Source of the DNA: Methyloradius palustris
GTDB lineage: Bacteria > Pseudomonadota > Gammaproteobacteria > Burkholderiales > Methylophilaceae
Assembly: GCF_019703875.1 (NCBI RefSeq)
Contig: NZ_AP024110.1
Span: 1,736,001 to 1,800,000, forward strand
Direction: 5' to 3'
DNA: 64,000 nucleotides
Shown: positions 26,782 through 34,991 of the stretch, in pieces
Position numbering within the stretch: the first letter of the stretch is position 1
How the letters are laid out: every line of letters starts with the position of its first letter
Translations under genes and position numbers: made by a program
The notes under the pieces: generated by a model
Seen by the model: the letters and a program-made list of their open reading frames with translations, nothing else
The model's database searches: none
Told to the model about the DNA's origin: nothing

Positions 26782-26791
26782 ATTTTCCCAC
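26781..26791. repeat. Element terminal inverted repeat, left end
   Basis: CATTTTCCCAC, the exact reverse complement of 42206-42216. On the thyA coding strand it reads GTGGGAAAATG and is followed directly by the codons for Gly-Tyr-Gln-Trp; its last G doubles as part of the Gly codon. Confidence 0.85.
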
Positions 26792-26855
26792 TTAACACGA
26801 TTCTAAAGTATTGTTATCCATAACTTCAATTAAACGAAGTCTGTTTTGGCTAAAA

Positions 26856-27203
26856 CTATTGTGAATCTGGCAAGGAAGAGACCATTAAATCTGAAAAAGT
26901 TTTGTTAAGTAACAATTCCTCCACAAACATTGATATGACAGTCTTAATCGGCAAGAACAGCCTTCCATCAGCATCAAGCAGTTCTATGAATTCCATCTTC
27001 TGAATATATCTATCCAGCGCGTCTTGGTCGATTGGGTCAACCATCAGGACTGCAACTCCAACGAGTTTGGATGCTGCGATCGCAGTTTCAAATACATGCC
27101 TTAGAAGCTTGATACCATATCCATGGCCGGCATGCCCAGAATCAACGGCCCACCTGCCAAGCAGGATGGCCGGGATGGGGGAGAGCCCACGGAAACGATG
27201 AAA
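26856..27203 (-). pseudogene. GNAT acetyltransferase, 5'-truncated fragment
   Basis: An open frame of 115 codons after a stop matches the C-terminal two thirds of a GNAT acetyltransferase of the TacT toxin type. PAILLGRWAVD begins strand beta-4 and SGHAGHGYGIKLLRHV is the acetyl-CoA-binding loop (R/Q-x-x-G-x-G/A degenerate here), followed by VAVLMVDPID and a C-terminal GRLFLPIKTV. The N-terminal third is missing, and no DUF1778 antitoxin gene is adjacent. Only the last 62 residues have an ATG. It is probably a decayed toxin gene beside the element's left end. Confidence 0.7.
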
Positions 27204-27252
27204 TCACTAATGGCCTTACATAAGCTCTAGAGTCCATGTTAATGGCGGCTTT

Positions 27253-27270
27253 CGGCCAATAGCAGCCAGT
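27253..27270 (-). repeat. Island hairpin motif, copy 1 (after qorB)
   Basis: Minus strand reads ACTGGCTGCTATTGGCCG followed by AAAGCCGCCA. TGGCTGCT pairs with AGCCGCCA around the conserved loop. It lies downstream of the qorB-like stop. Confidence 0.8.
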
Positions 27271-27316
27271 CAAGCTAATCTGTTAAGGTGCGAATAAAGA
27301 ATAAAGGCACCTACTG

Positions 27317-27354
27317 TAATCGATAGCTGAAATGAATACATCAGCTATCGATTA
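27317..27354. terminator. 14-bp inverted repeat after the qorB-like gene
   Basis: TAATCGATAGCTGA (27317-27330) pairs perfectly with 27341-27354 over a 10-base loop, 9 bases after the stop of the minus-strand gene. No T-run follows on either strand, so it may protect the 3' end or be a protein site rather than a classical terminator. Confidence 0.5.
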
Positions 27355-27362
27355 GTCCTAGA

Positions 27363-28217
27363 CTAACCTTGCAAAGCTATTTTAATTGAATCGCTGTATG
27401 ACTGCGTAGAGTGTCCGATCAACTTGCTCAGTTGATGGCTGTCATCAAACAGCGCTCCTTTAGATACCCCTACATCGGAGTCTGCAAGTAACGCTGCAAA
27501 TGGTTTTGGTAACCCCGCACCTTCTAACGCTGCTGCAAACTCATCTTGAGATAGGTTGACATAGCTCACAGCCTTGCCTGATTGCTTTGCAACTTCATTT
27601 ACAAACTCTGCCAAGGTATAGGTCTCGTCACCTGCAAGCTCATAAATTGTGCCTGATATAACAGGGTTTAATAATACTGTTGCTGCCGCGGCGGCATAAT
27701 CTTTACGCGCAGCTGAAGCAATCTTGCCATCTCCCGCACTCCCTATGAACGCGTTATGTGCCAATGCAGCAGGAATACTCGCCGTATAGTTTTCTGTGTA
27801 CCAACCATTACGTAATATGACAAATGGCAGACCAGAAGCTTTCAATGCTTGTTCCGTTTCCAAATGTTCACCCGCTAAAGCCAATGGAGACGTATCTGCC
27901 TTAAGCACACTGGTATATGCAATCACCTTAACCTCAGCTTGTTTTGCTGCCGCAATCACCGCACTATGCTGTGCAGCTCTTTGGCCAATTTCATTAGATG
28001 AAATTAACAATATCTTTTCAGCACCTTTGAAAGCCGTCGTTAACGACGCAGGGTCATTGTAATCAGCCTGCCTGACTTGTACGCCAAGTTCTGCTAAATC
28101 TTTAGATTTTTCTGGGTTGCGTACCGCTGCGATGATTCCAGATGCAGGGATTTTTTCTAATAAAAACTGAATGACAAGTTTACCTAATTGACCTGAAGCG
28201 CCTGTGACAACAATCAT
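27363..28217 (-). CDS. NAD(P)H:quinone oxidoreductase QorB-like (NmrA family)
   Basis: A 284-residue atypical short-chain dehydrogenase with N-terminal dinucleotide motif VTGASGQLGKLV (4-15) and the NmrA-type substrate domain. Length and layout match E. coli QorB/YtfG (286), which reduces quinones with NADPH. A strong AGGAG precedes the ATG. It is divergent from an HxlR-type regulator exactly as ytfG is from ytfH in E. coli. This two-gene module is a recognisable metabolic cargo of the island, unlike the surrounding unknown genes. Confidence 0.87.
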   Translation of the reverse strand: MIVVTGASGQLGKLVIQFLLEKIPASGIIAAVRNPEKSKDLAELGVQVRQADYNDPASLTTAFKGAEKILLISSNEIGQRAAQHSAVIAAAKQAEVKVIAYTSVLKADTSPLALAGEHLETEQALKASGLPFVILRNGWYTENYTASIPAALAHNAFIGSAGDGKIASAARKDYAAAAATVLLNPVISGTIYELAGDETYTLAEFVNEVAKQSGKAVSYVNLSQDEFAAALEGAGLPKPFAALLADSDVGVSKGALFDDSHQLSKLIGHSTQSYSDSIKIALQG

Positions 28218-28292
28218 TTTTATCTCCTTAAATTAAATAGAAGTGATAAGATAACTAACTAACGAATAGTAAGTACGTACAAAAAGGTAAGT

Positions 28293-28700
28293 ATGAAAAT
28301 AAATGACAACATTGAAAAATCTACTACGTTATTGTCATTACCCTTGCGATTACAACGTGGTGAATTATTAGCCGCAGAATGTCCATCTAGAAGTGTGCTC
28401 AAGCACGTAACAAGTCAGTGGGGTGTACTTGTACTCATGGTGTTGCTTGAAGGCACATCACGCTTTAGTCAGATTCGCAAAAAAGTGAACGGGGTCAGTG
28501 AGAAAATGTTAGCCCAAACTTTACAAAGCTTAGAATCGGATGGTTTTTTAAATCGAAAATCTTTTCCAGTGGTGCCGCCACATGTTGAGTATAGTTTGAC
28601 ACCGTTGGGTGAAGAGGTGGCTGCTCACATTGTTACACTGGCAGATTGGATTGAAAGCAATTTACCTAGAATTCTGGACGCCAGAAACAGTGCGGAATAA
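28293..28700 (+). CDS. HxlR-family transcriptional regulator (YtfH-like)
   Basis: A 135-residue winged-helix regulator of the HxlR family: ECPSRSVLKHVTSQWGVLVLMVLLEGTSRFSQIRKKVNGVSEKMLAQTLQSLESDGFL is the family core, with the conserved Cys near residue 30 that senses electrophiles or oxidants in several members. It is divergent from the qorB-like gene. The 75-bp gap holds AGTAAGTACGTAC and AGGTAAGT, overlapping GTAAGT strings that may be its operator. It likely represses the quinone reductase until quinones or aldehydes modify it. Confidence 0.87.
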   Translation: MKINDNIEKSTTLLSLPLRLQRGELLAAECPSRSVLKHVTSQWGVLVLMVLLEGTSRFSQIRKKVNGVSEKMLAQTLQSLESDGFLNRKSFPVVPPHVEYSLTPLGEEVAAHIVTLADWIESNLPRILDARNSAE

Positions 28701-28836
28701 ATTTATACTAAAGTCAGCATATACAAAATACATACTAAAAACATCTCTATGCATTTCAACTGTAGATTTAACAGAGTTTCTTTACAAACTGAATGGCGGC
28801 AAAGGGGCTAATCGAGACCCTCAAAACGTCCTAAGA

Positions 28837-28852
28837 CGGCCAATAGCAATCT
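28837..28852 (-). repeat. Island hairpin motif, copy 2
   Basis: Minus strand reads AGATTGCTATTGGCCG, then TCTTAGGACG. It is a partial copy with the TGCTATTGGCCG core, downstream of the 28933-29115 gene. Confidence 0.6.
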
Positions 28853-28932
28853 CTTGTCCATTCTGAATAATTTGTTTTCGTTCAATTGATAGGCTCTTTT
28901 AAGTTGCCTTTATCTATTCAATAGAGCTATGT

Positions 28933-29115
28933 TTAATGAGCAGCGGTGCATTCAGCTTGATAATCCCTTACGGCATTTCCGATGATGTCTGCCTTATGCT
29001 TTAAACCTTCACTTCTCACCGTTAGGCCTTGCTTCTTACACTCGTAAGCGTTAAATGCTGTTATGTGCTGATAATCAATCAGGTATTCGATGATGTTATT
29101 CTGCAATGTGGTCAT
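28933..29115 (-). CDS. Small protein of unknown function
   Basis: A 60-residue soluble, helix-rich protein (starts MTTLQNNIIEYLID) with one Cys in the middle and one near the end. AGGAGT lies 7 bases before the ATG, which makes it a credible small gene. No family is recognised. It is one of the island modules and is followed by a hairpin motif. Confidence 0.6.
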   Translation of the reverse strand: MTTLQNNIIEYLIDYQHITAFNAYECKKQGLTVRSEGLKHKADIIGNAVRDYQAECTAAH

Positions 29116-29201
29116 GATTAGACTCCTAGTTGAATATTCACCATATACCTATTGAGGTCGAATAGATGTAGTCATTTGGTATTTTATTGGATTTTAAATG
29201 C

Positions 29202-29516
29202 CTAGAAGCCTTTAGGTTTTGTAAAGCCCTGAATAATCCAGCCAAGAGCCACACCAGTTAATAGGCAAAACATGGAAAATATCAGGCTCATATAAAGCTG
29301 GGTAAAGAACTCTTGGTTAAATCCAGAATTGATCAGGTATAACAAGCTGGGGAACATACACAGGCAAGCAGCAAAGATACTTATCCACCTGATAGTTTTT
29401 GAAATTCCACTTTCTACTGCTATTGGTTCAAACATGACAGCCTGCCTGTAATCGGATTGCCGAGCATGCAGCATAGGCTTATAAACACAAAGGTGTTGGT
29501 TTATATCAGAACTCAT
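29202..29516 (-). CDS. Small membrane protein of unknown function
   Basis: A 104-residue protein with two predicted membrane helices (about 42-62 and 73-95) and a soluble N-terminal part. A second possible start at the internal MFEPIAVESG would remove the first 27 residues; neither start has a clear ribosome site. It is followed at about 29160-29180 by a degenerate hairpin-motif copy (TGACTACATCTATTCG on the minus strand). The family is unknown. Confidence 0.5.
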   Translation of the reverse strand: MSSDINQHLCVYKPMLHARQSDYRQAVMFEPIAVESGISKTIRWISIFAACLCMFPSLLYLINSGFNQEFFTQLYMSLIFSMFCLLTGVALGWIIQGFTKPKGF

Positions 29517-29577
29517 TTAGCTTTCAACATATTCGCCAGAGCTTGCTGTTTCTAATAATGAGGCGCAGCATGCATTG

Positions 29578-30435
29578 ATGTATGACACGCACCGTCACTT
29601 GTTAATAATCAAAAAAATCGACGGCATCGACAAACGATATTTGTTTGCCTTATTACTTGCTCTACAAATCCTAATTTCGGTATTTGACTACATTACTGGC
29701 CCGCTTACTCCATTTACGGTCTTTTACCTCATCCCAATCATTACATCTGCTTTTTTCTTAAGCCGATATTTCACAGTCAGCCTCGTACTCATTGCAACCA
29801 CTGGTTGGATACTGGACTTTATGCAATTAAAGATTGCAGATACTTCTGTACTTACATTCCATGTCGTATCAAAAATCATTTTATTTTCTTCATTCGCGTA
29901 TTTGACGTCAAAATTACGTTCGCTTATGAATGAGTTAGAGAATCAGGCCACTGTAGATTTATTGTCTGGCGCGCTCACACGCAGGCATTTTCATGAGGTC
30001 TGTCAGACTGAGCTCGCTCGCTCTTTGCGCTATCAGTATCCAATCTCTATCGCCTACATCGATTTGGATAATTTCAAGTCCGTAAACGATAAACTTGGAC
30101 ATGGTATGGGGGACAAGATATTGGTTATCACGGCTGCTGCTATTAAAGCCAACCTTCGCGAAGGGGATCTGTTTGGTCGATTAGGGGGTGATGAATTTGC
30201 TTTACTTCTGATCAATACGAATCGAGATGAGATGGAAATCATCATGAACCGAATGCGAGAAAGTTTAATGAAAGCTATCTCTCTCTCTCAAACAGAGGTG
30301 ACATATAGCATCGGAGCGGTAACCTATCTTTCAGGGATGCCGATCACTATTCATGCTCTTTTAGAAATTGCAGATGAAGCAATGTATGCAATCAAGAACA
30401 GCACAAAAAACTCAATAAAATTTGTTTCTATTTAA
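29578..30435 (+). CDS. Membrane-bound diguanylate cyclase (GGDEF)
   Basis: A 285-residue protein: about four hydrophobic helices (residues 20-115), a short linker and a GGDEF domain. It begins with DLLSGALTRRHF and has substrate motif DLDNFKSVNDKLGH and active site LGGDEFALLL near 203, all compatible with activity in making c-di-GMP. An RxxD product-inhibition site is present just before (REGD, five residues upstream). ATG at 29578 is preferred over TTG at 29575. It is one of few plus-strand cargo genes; the hairpin motif follows it in the plus orientation, so the motif keeps its position relative to the gene. Confidence 0.85.
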   Translation: MYDTHRHLLIIKKIDGIDKRYLFALLLALQILISVFDYITGPLTPFTVFYLIPIITSAFFLSRYFTVSLVLIATTGWILDFMQLKIADTSVLTFHVVSKIILFSSFAYLTSKLRSLMNELENQATVDLLSGALTRRHFHEVCQTELARSLRYQYPISIAYIDLDNFKSVNDKLGHGMGDKILVITAAAIKANLREGDLFGRLGGDEFALLLINTNRDEMEIIMNRMRESLMKAISLSQTEVTYSIGAVTYLSGMPITIHALLEIADEAMYAIKNSTKNSIKFVSI

Positions 30436-30713
30436 TACATACCCAAATGGCTGCTTTGGGTCGTGAGCTGCCACTTATCAAAAGCATTTGATGGACTTCA
30501 ATAATAGAGTCTATGGGTGAACCTGACGTTCAGGATATCCTAAAAAATAAAGGCCACATCAAAGCAAAGTGGTTAACCATGCCTGATGCAGCCGAGGAGC
30601 TGCTATGGAGGAGATAAGTAGTTATGGCTACTTTAAGGCCTCTTTGTAAGTGGTATATTTCGGCTTGGTAACAATGCGTATTTTTGTGTAAAAGAGTATT
30701 ACGTAAACCTGAG
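30436..30713. other. 278-bp gap after the GGDEF gene
   Basis: Holds hairpin copy 3 at 30447-30463. A short open stretch from about 30514 to 30620 (starts MGEPDVQDILKNKGHIKAKW) looks like the end of a larger degraded gene; it has no ribosome site. An AAGTAG/CTACTT inverted pair lies near 30620-30640. Nothing else is recognised. Confidence 0.4.
30447..30463 (+). repeat. Island hairpin motif, copy 3 (after GGDEF gene)
   Basis: ATGGCTGCTTTGGGTCG followed by TGAGCTGCCACTT. TGGCTGCT pairs with AGCTGCCA with one mismatch, leaving TTGGGTCGTG as loop. Located 11 bases after the stop codon. Confidence 0.85.
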
Positions 30714-31592
30714 TTATCCGTTTAACTTGGTTTGTTTAAGCGGTAAGTAAACATCCGTAATCAACTCATGCTCTGGAGTTTCCGGCAGTAGATTTACATA
30801 ATGAAAATACATCGGAAAATCACGTAACTCTTCTCCACTATCGGGTAACCAGTCTCTGTACAAATAGTATGCGCAGGTACCTATCGTATCGTGCGTACCA
30901 TGATGCCTCACCACCGCACATCGGCCAGTTGGAATTGTCTTATTGATCACTCGCTGTGGGTTGTCTGGAACAATACTCAAGACTGATCCGCAAATATCAA
31001 AGCGAAAATCTTCAGGATTTGTTGTATCGGGATTGTCGTAAACAATACCGTAAGTCTTGCTTGATTTAACAGGCGATAATCCGGTTGCTTTGCGCCAATC
31101 GATAAAGATTCCAACAGAGTTATTAACTAATGACGGCGTACCTCTATGCTCTAGTGCTGCTATCTTGGTCGCCTCAAATTCGACAATTTGCACTTCCATC
31201 TTGTGATTCCTTTCTTTTTTTGGCAATTCGTATCGCTGACTCCATGGTTCCCATGCCGGCTTTCGACGAAATCCAGAAGGGGTTTGCCCGAACGTATGCT
31301 TGAATGCGCGAGAAAATGATTCTGGGTTTTCAAAGCCTGCATCTAATCCAATGTCTGTGATCCTTACCGATTTGTTGAATGCAAGTCGGTAAGATGCACG
31401 CTTGAGCCGCATCAACTGTATATATTTAGAAACGCTGACTCCAACATACTCAGAGAATTGACGATGAAAATGGTATGTCGAGAAGTTTGCCACTTGACTC
31501 AATAATTCCACGGTCAGTGCTTCATTGAGGTGTTGGTCGATATAATCCAATACCTTATTGAACCTGACGACATAACTATTTGCTTTCACCAT
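30714..31592 (-). CDS. AraC-family regulator with GyrI-like effector domain
   Basis: A 292-residue regulator: an N-terminal AraC/XylS double HTH (residues 10-110, with ADFSTYHFHR-like VANFSTYHFHRQF and GFENPESFSRAFKHTFGQTPSGFR). A C-terminal GyrI-like/AraC_E_bind domain (about 130-288) starts MEVQIVEFEATKIAALEHRG. This is the Rob/SoxS-related layout that binds small ligands in multidrug or stress responses. No obvious partner gene is adjacent, so targets are unknown. Length is normal. Confidence 0.88.
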   Translation of the reverse strand: MVKANSYVVRFNKVLDYIDQHLNEALTVELLSQVANFSTYHFHRQFSEYVGVSVSKYIQLMRLKRASYRLAFNKSVRITDIGLDAGFENPESFSRAFKHTFGQTPSGFRRKPAWEPWSQRYELPKKERNHKMEVQIVEFEATKIAALEHRGTPSLVNNSVGIFIDWRKATGLSPVKSSKTYGIVYDNPDTTNPEDFRFDICGSVLSIVPDNPQRVINKTIPTGRCAVVRHHGTHDTIGTCAYYLYRDWLPDSGEELRDFPMYFHYVNLLPETPEHELITDVYLPLKQTKLNG

Positions 31593-31727
31593 ATGCTCTA
31601 CTAAGTATGTCTGAATGAGGTAAAACTATAGGGCGCCATAAAGTGCAAGTCCTGACTGAAATTGCGCTTTTTTGGTATTTAAGATTGGTGATATTGGCGG
31701 GATTCAGACTAAATCAATGGCTCAAAA

Positions 31728-31744
31728 CGACACATTGTAGCCAT
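31728..31744 (-). repeat. Island hairpin motif, copy 4
   Basis: Minus strand reads ATGGCTACAATGTGTCG followed by TTTTGAGCCATT. AATGGCT pairs with AGCCATT exactly, although the loop has drifted. It lies 19 bases after the stop of the 31763-32164 gene. Confidence 0.75.
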
Positions 31745-31762
31745 TTCAATGTGAATATAACT

Positions 31763-32164
31763 TTAAGAAAAAATGATGTGATAGAACAGCCAAAATATAA
31801 ATCCCATGAAAATGAACAAAGAAATTAAATTCAAGTAATTAACAGGGATTTTTATATCAGGTACTTTGTTAGCTCCAAGCTTTTTCATTTCCGCATCAAA
31901 ACTTGCTATATCGACAGGGTGCTTAACTTGATAACCTGGATCATTTAATAGAAGTTTTGCCTCTTCAAATTGCTCGTCCAAGCAAACATTTATTCTGAAA
32001 AAGCTCGGGGGACTCGATGCACTTCTATAGATCCCAGGAGTGCCATTCGCACTAACATCTCGGAGCGAATAATCCACATCAACAAAAATAGGAATGCCAC
32101 CAGCTTTGAATCTATCTTTAAGCTCCAATAACTCATCGGCTTTAACGGAACAAAGATGTATCAA
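31763..32164 (-). CDS. DUF2007-like protein with C-terminal membrane helix
   Basis: A 133-residue protein. The first ~85 residues resemble the DUF2007 fold (short-chain signal-transduction-like proteins): ADELLELKDRFKAGGIPIFVDVD, then FFRINVCLDEQFEEAKLLLNDPGY. A C-terminal hydrophobic helix (about 110-131) anchors it. It begins with a TTG just after an in-frame stop and has no clear ribosome site, so the real start could be internal, or the 5' end was trimmed when the module was captured. Confidence 0.55.
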   Translation of the reverse strand: MIHLCSVKADELLELKDRFKAGGIPIFVDVDYSLRDVSANGTPGIYRSASSPPSFFRINVCLDEQFEEAKLLLNDPGYQVKHPVDIASFDAEMKKLGANKVPDIKIPVNYLNLISLFIFMGFIFWLFYHIIFS

Positions 32165-32235
32165 GTTAATTTTGCTTTTTCATGTTGATAGTAACTATAT
32201 TATGGCAACTGACATACGAAGTGCAATTCTGCATC

Positions 32236-32253
32236 CGACCCAAAGCAGACACT
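32236..32253 (-). repeat. Island hairpin motif, copy 5
   Basis: Minus strand reads AGTGTCTGCTTTGGGTCG then GATGCAGAATTGCACTT; AAGTG and CTGC pair with GCAG and CACTT. It lies 30 bases after the ankyrin gene stop. Confidence 0.85.
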
Positions 32254-32282
32254 TCAGCGAATTATTTAAGCATATATGCTCA

Positions 32283-33008
32283 TCAGCTATTAACTGCATC
32301 AAAAATAGTTTTTGAATAATAGCGCTCAAGTAATAATCGCATTTCCGGCATGCTGCTGTTACGTTCGAGGTCTAATGCTTCCCGGATAATATTTCGGCCA
32401 CGCCAATCTTTGAAATAAATATTTGGTTTATAACGACAAAGAATTTCTAACGCTTTCAAATCTAGAGGTTTTCCTGCGCGAGTATACATTACAGCCGTTG
32501 AGGTATTTTCACCAACTGCGTCCACGTTTGCTCCAGCCGCTAATAATGCTTCCATAATCTCTAGGTGATGCCGATTAGTTGCCCACATTAGGGGCGTATG
32601 GTTCTTGTTAAGGTCACTACGTATATTAAGATCGTCTGGATTCTTACCAACGGCAAGCAGGGCATTAACAACGATTAGATCACCGCGCATCGCAGCAGCA
32701 ACTAATGCACCATCATTTGATTCTGTTCCAGCGATTTCGAGTAGCTGGCATGCCAATTCACTTCGTCCATTATTTATAGCAGCAACTAATGGGGATTCTC
32801 CCCACTCGCCTCGCCATCGAGCCAGACCTCTAGGAGTAGCAAGCCGCAAAGCTTCTAGATCATTCCCCGACTCGATTTTTGAGAAAATCTCAGCACGTAC
32901 TTTTCGCCGATATTTGCTGATTAGATCATGCAGAAATTGATATCGATCGGGAATATAGATGACGAATGTTCGCCAGAAAGGGATTCGTAGTACAAGAACA
33001 GATGCCAT
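32283..33008 (-). CDS. Ankyrin-repeat protein
   Basis: A 241-residue protein with three or four ankyrin repeats after an N-terminal hydrophobic stretch: GESPLVAAINNGRSELACQLLEI, GALVAAAMRGDLIVVNALLAVGKNP, HTPLMWATNRHHLEIMEALLAAGANVD and a more divergent fourth. Ankyrin repeats bind other proteins; the partner is unknown. Residues 8-20 may form a membrane or signal segment. The region just upstream of its start holds an attC-like half-site, as expected if the gene was captured as a cassette. Confidence 0.8.
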   Translation of the reverse strand: MASVLVLRIPFWRTFVIYIPDRYQFLHDLISKYRRKVRAEIFSKIESGNDLEALRLATPRGLARWRGEWGESPLVAAINNGRSELACQLLEIAGTESNDGALVAAAMRGDLIVVNALLAVGKNPDDLNIRSDLNKNHTPLMWATNRHHLEIMEALLAAGANVDAVGENTSTAVMYTRAGKPLDLKALEILCRYKPNIYFKDWRGRNIIREALDLERNSSMPEMRLLLERYYSKTIFDAVNS

Positions 33009-33025
33009 ATCAATTCTCTAAATTA

Positions 33026-33073
33026 GGCCTAGCGTTTAAATTAAGAGGCTCATTGCGACCCATAGCAGCCATT
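33026..33073 (-). repeat. Island hairpin motif, copy 6, with attC-like right half
   Basis: Minus strand: ATGGCTGCTATGGGTCG (33056-33072), then AGCCTCTTAATTTAAAC and GCTAGGCC (33026-33050). The right half is shared with copies at 35241-35285 and 36877-36921. GGCT pairs with AGCC. It fills the gap between the 33101 gene stop and the ankyrin gene start. Confidence 0.8.
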
Positions 33074-33100
33074 AAGAATAACTTTAATATCCCTCGCTGA

Positions 33101-33454
33101 TTACTTCTCATACCATTCAGGTTTTCTTGTTGTCTTGCAAAATTTAAGAGTTGCCGCTTTGTCCTTGGACTCAATTTTAGATTCCAAATCATTTAGCTTT
33201 ATCATCACGCTTTCTTGATTTTTGTATTTGCGTTTAAGCTTTGCTAGCTTTGCGTCAGTTCCTGGACATGATTGGCAAATTGACCAATCAATATCCGATT
33301 GCCTATCTTTATCATAACCATATTCTCCCCGCCAATGATCGCAAGATTCTCGAAGCTCTAGAAAACTCGATACATCAGTCGGTAATGGAGTTTCGGCTGA
33401 AGAAATACCAAAAACACAAAGTAAGGGCACAACCAAAATAAATAATCTGAGCAT
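33101..33454 (-). CDS. Conserved exported protein of unknown function
   Basis: A 117-residue exported protein: hydrophobic signal (residues 2-19, cleavage near SSAE), then FLELRESCDHWRGEYGYD...ICQSCPGTDAKLAKLKRKYKN and a charged helical tail. The pattern of an N-terminal CDHWRGE box followed by a CPGTDAKL..LK.KY helix is one I have seen in other proteobacterial hypothetical proteins; no function is known. The frame also offers GTG at 33460; ATG at 33454 follows GGAG at the right spacing. Confidence 0.65.
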   Translation of the reverse strand: MLRLFILVVPLLCVFGISSAETPLPTDVSSFLELRESCDHWRGEYGYDKDRQSDIDWSICQSCPGTDAKLAKLKRKYKNQESVMIKLNDLESKIESKDKAATLKFCKTTRKPEWYEK

Positions 33455-33502
33455 CAGCACTCCATTTAATATCTCAATTACTGATCATGCTATGGCTTAA
33501 AA

Positions 33503-33520
33503 CTACCCAAAGCAAACACT
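33503..33520 (-). repeat. Island hairpin motif, copy 7
   Basis: Minus strand reads AGTGTTTGCTTTGGGTAG then TTTTAAGCCATAGC. It shares the GTTTTAAGCC right flank with the copy at 36905-36921. It lies between the 33596 gene stop and the 33454 start. Confidence 0.75.
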
Positions 33521-33595
33521 TAGATATTCAATTCTGATGATGTGTTGAGTAACATTTATTCTCTGGCGAAGGCAGATTTTACAAATATCTCATTT

Positions 33596-34084
33596 TTAAG
33601 AAGCATTTTTTGCTTTTATGAACTCAACATCATTGAGATATAACTCTGCATCCTCTTTCGGTAATTGTTGCCACCTTAAAGTAATTATAGGGACAACTGA
33701 GCTGTAATTTGGCTCATCACCAGTTTTCCATAGTAAATAAATCACCTGACCCGCATGCCCCTCAATTTTTATGTTTTGACTAGGCGGTCCAAGCAATCCA
33801 GACTGGCCCATTATTTCAATTTGTCCAGGAGACGCGTTGAGAACTGAGAAACTCTGATTAGTTATTTTGACCTGGCTGATGCCGTTTACAAGAACCTCTA
33901 CAGGGTGCCCAAAGTAATAATAGTTATATGGACGAATTACAACTAATGTAACAACATTGGGTTGAGATTCTATCCGAGCTGAATTTTCTTCACTATTAGT
34001 GATAGTTTTCTTTGTAGGAAGGCCATAACAGCCTGCCAATGAGAGGAGCGTTATTAAAGATATGATCGTTTTAGCAAAACGCAT
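33596..34084 (-). CDS. Lipoprotein of unknown function
   Basis: A 162-residue lipoprotein: signal with lipobox SLAGC (Cys at 19), then a beta-rich domain (VVTLVVIRPYNYYYFGHPVEVLVNG, FSVLNASPGQIEIMGQ). The layout resembles DUF2846-type envelope lipoproteins, which present a PEGA-like beta fold; the match is by pattern only. GTTAGGG just upstream serves as ribosome site and is also the 3' core of an attC-like site. Confidence 0.6.
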   Translation of the reverse strand: MRFAKTIISLITLLSLAGCYGLPTKKTITNSEENSARIESQPNVVTLVVIRPYNYYYFGHPVEVLVNGISQVKITNQSFSVLNASPGQIEIMGQSGLLGPPSQNIKIEGHAGQVIYLLWKTGDEPNYSSVVPIITLRWQQLPKEDAELYLNDVEFIKAKNAS

Positions 34085-34097
34085 TTATTGCCCTAAC
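34085..34097 (-). repeat. attC-like 3' core before the 33596 gene
   Basis: Minus strand reads GTTAGGGCAATAA directly before the ATG. The same GTTAGGG-YAATAAA appears before the gene at 35029-35232. In integrons the 3' consensus of attC is GTTRRRY and the next gene starts immediately after. Confidence 0.5.
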
Positions 34098-34137
34098 AGT
34101 AAATATTGAGAGGTGTGCCCTACAAATAGAATGAGAA

Positions 34138-34851
34138 TTAACGCAGCAATTCCATTTCATCCACGGTCGCATCAAGCGAGTCAATGACGCGCTTCTCTAC
34201 ACGGTGACGAATCTCAAGTTTTACCTCTGGGCTATATGCCTCAAAATTGTCTTTGATTGTCAGGTCATTACTACTCTTAAAATCACAGGGACCTCGCTGG
34301 GCATTCATCCACTCCCAGCCAATCTTCTTACCAGTGTGTAAGTCATAGAGCTGAACTATAAATGCAGCATACACACAGGAACTTTGGCTACCAAAGTTAT
34401 AACGTGTAAGTAAGCCGTATCCGGGATAGAAAAATGGATAAAGTTCCGAAGTTACTGGTGCAATGATGATTAAACTGTCATATCCAAGAGGCTTGACTCG
34501 CTCAATGACTTTATCCTGAACGCCTTCAATCGCATATGCACTACTTCCATCAAGCGGTGTGAATAAATCTGTTTCTACTTCTGTAGCAGAAAGGCCGTGC
34601 TTATTTAAACGCTCGACTAAATGATTAGCTGCAAGATGATTGATCTGCCAATCTTTAACGTCTGTTTGGGTGATATTGTTAGTGAAAATAGTAGTGCCAA
34701 CAATATTGTGGTGAAAGTTATTTCCAAGTTCAGAAACTACTACTATTTTTTTCTGTTGCAGGGTGTAATCTTTTTGGATGGCACCTGGGCCAACACACCC
34801 TTGGAGAATAGAACTTGAGCCAATGATTAGTATTAATAATATTTTTTTCAT
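34138..34851 (-). CDS. Lipoprotein of unknown function
   Basis: A 237-residue lipoprotein with lipobox SILQGC (Cys about 19). The frame is open to 34896, but the ATG at 34851 has AGGGGA 7 bases upstream and starts the signal peptide MKKILLILIIGSSS. The body has a VVVSELGNNFHHNIVGTTIFTN stretch, GYDSLIIIAPVTSELYPFFYPGYGLL and an ILQ/DLHTGKKIGWEW motif, then a C-terminal helix. The DLHTGKKIGW part resembles envelope proteins that build complexes with curli-type or CsgG-like lipoproteins, but the family is not certain. Confidence 0.62.
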   Translation of the reverse strand: MKKILLILIIGSSSILQGCVGPGAIQKDYTLQQKKIVVVSELGNNFHHNIVGTTIFTNNITQTDVKDWQINHLAANHLVERLNKHGLSATEVETDLFTPLDGSSAYAIEGVQDKVIERVKPLGYDSLIIIAPVTSELYPFFYPGYGLLTRYNFGSQSSCVYAAFIVQLYDLHTGKKIGWEWMNAQRGPCDFKSSNDLTIKDNFEAYSPEVKLEIRHRVEKRVIDSLDATVDEMELLR

Positions 34852-34971
34852 GAGTTCCCCTTTATTAGTTTTATTGTCGGCCAATATTATCGCCATATCT
34901 AATTATGTGTTTCACTTATTGCGCTGACATGAAAATCTTTGTTATGAATCTAATAAATTAATGGCTGATGA

Positions 34972-34988
34972 CGACCCTTAGCAGTCAT
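34972..34988 (-). repeat. Island hairpin motif, copy 8
   Basis: Minus strand reads ATGACTGCTAAGGGTCG then TCATCAGCCATT; ATGACTG pairs with CAGCCAT with one mismatch. It follows the 35029 gene and its attC-like left half. Confidence 0.85.
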
Positions 34989-34991
34989 TTA

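Noticed and set aside
27363..28700. qorB/hxlR pair as core chromosome
   Set aside because: Although it resembles E. coli ytfG/ytfH, it lies between the two thyA halves and is followed by the island motif, so it is cargo.
30514..30621. A 35-residue gene
   Set aside because: No ribosome site and no recognisable fold; more likely debris of a larger gene.
34138..34851. Gene start at 34896
   Set aside because: The longer frame adds a hydrophilic stretch before a clear lipoprotein signal that has its own strong ribosome site.
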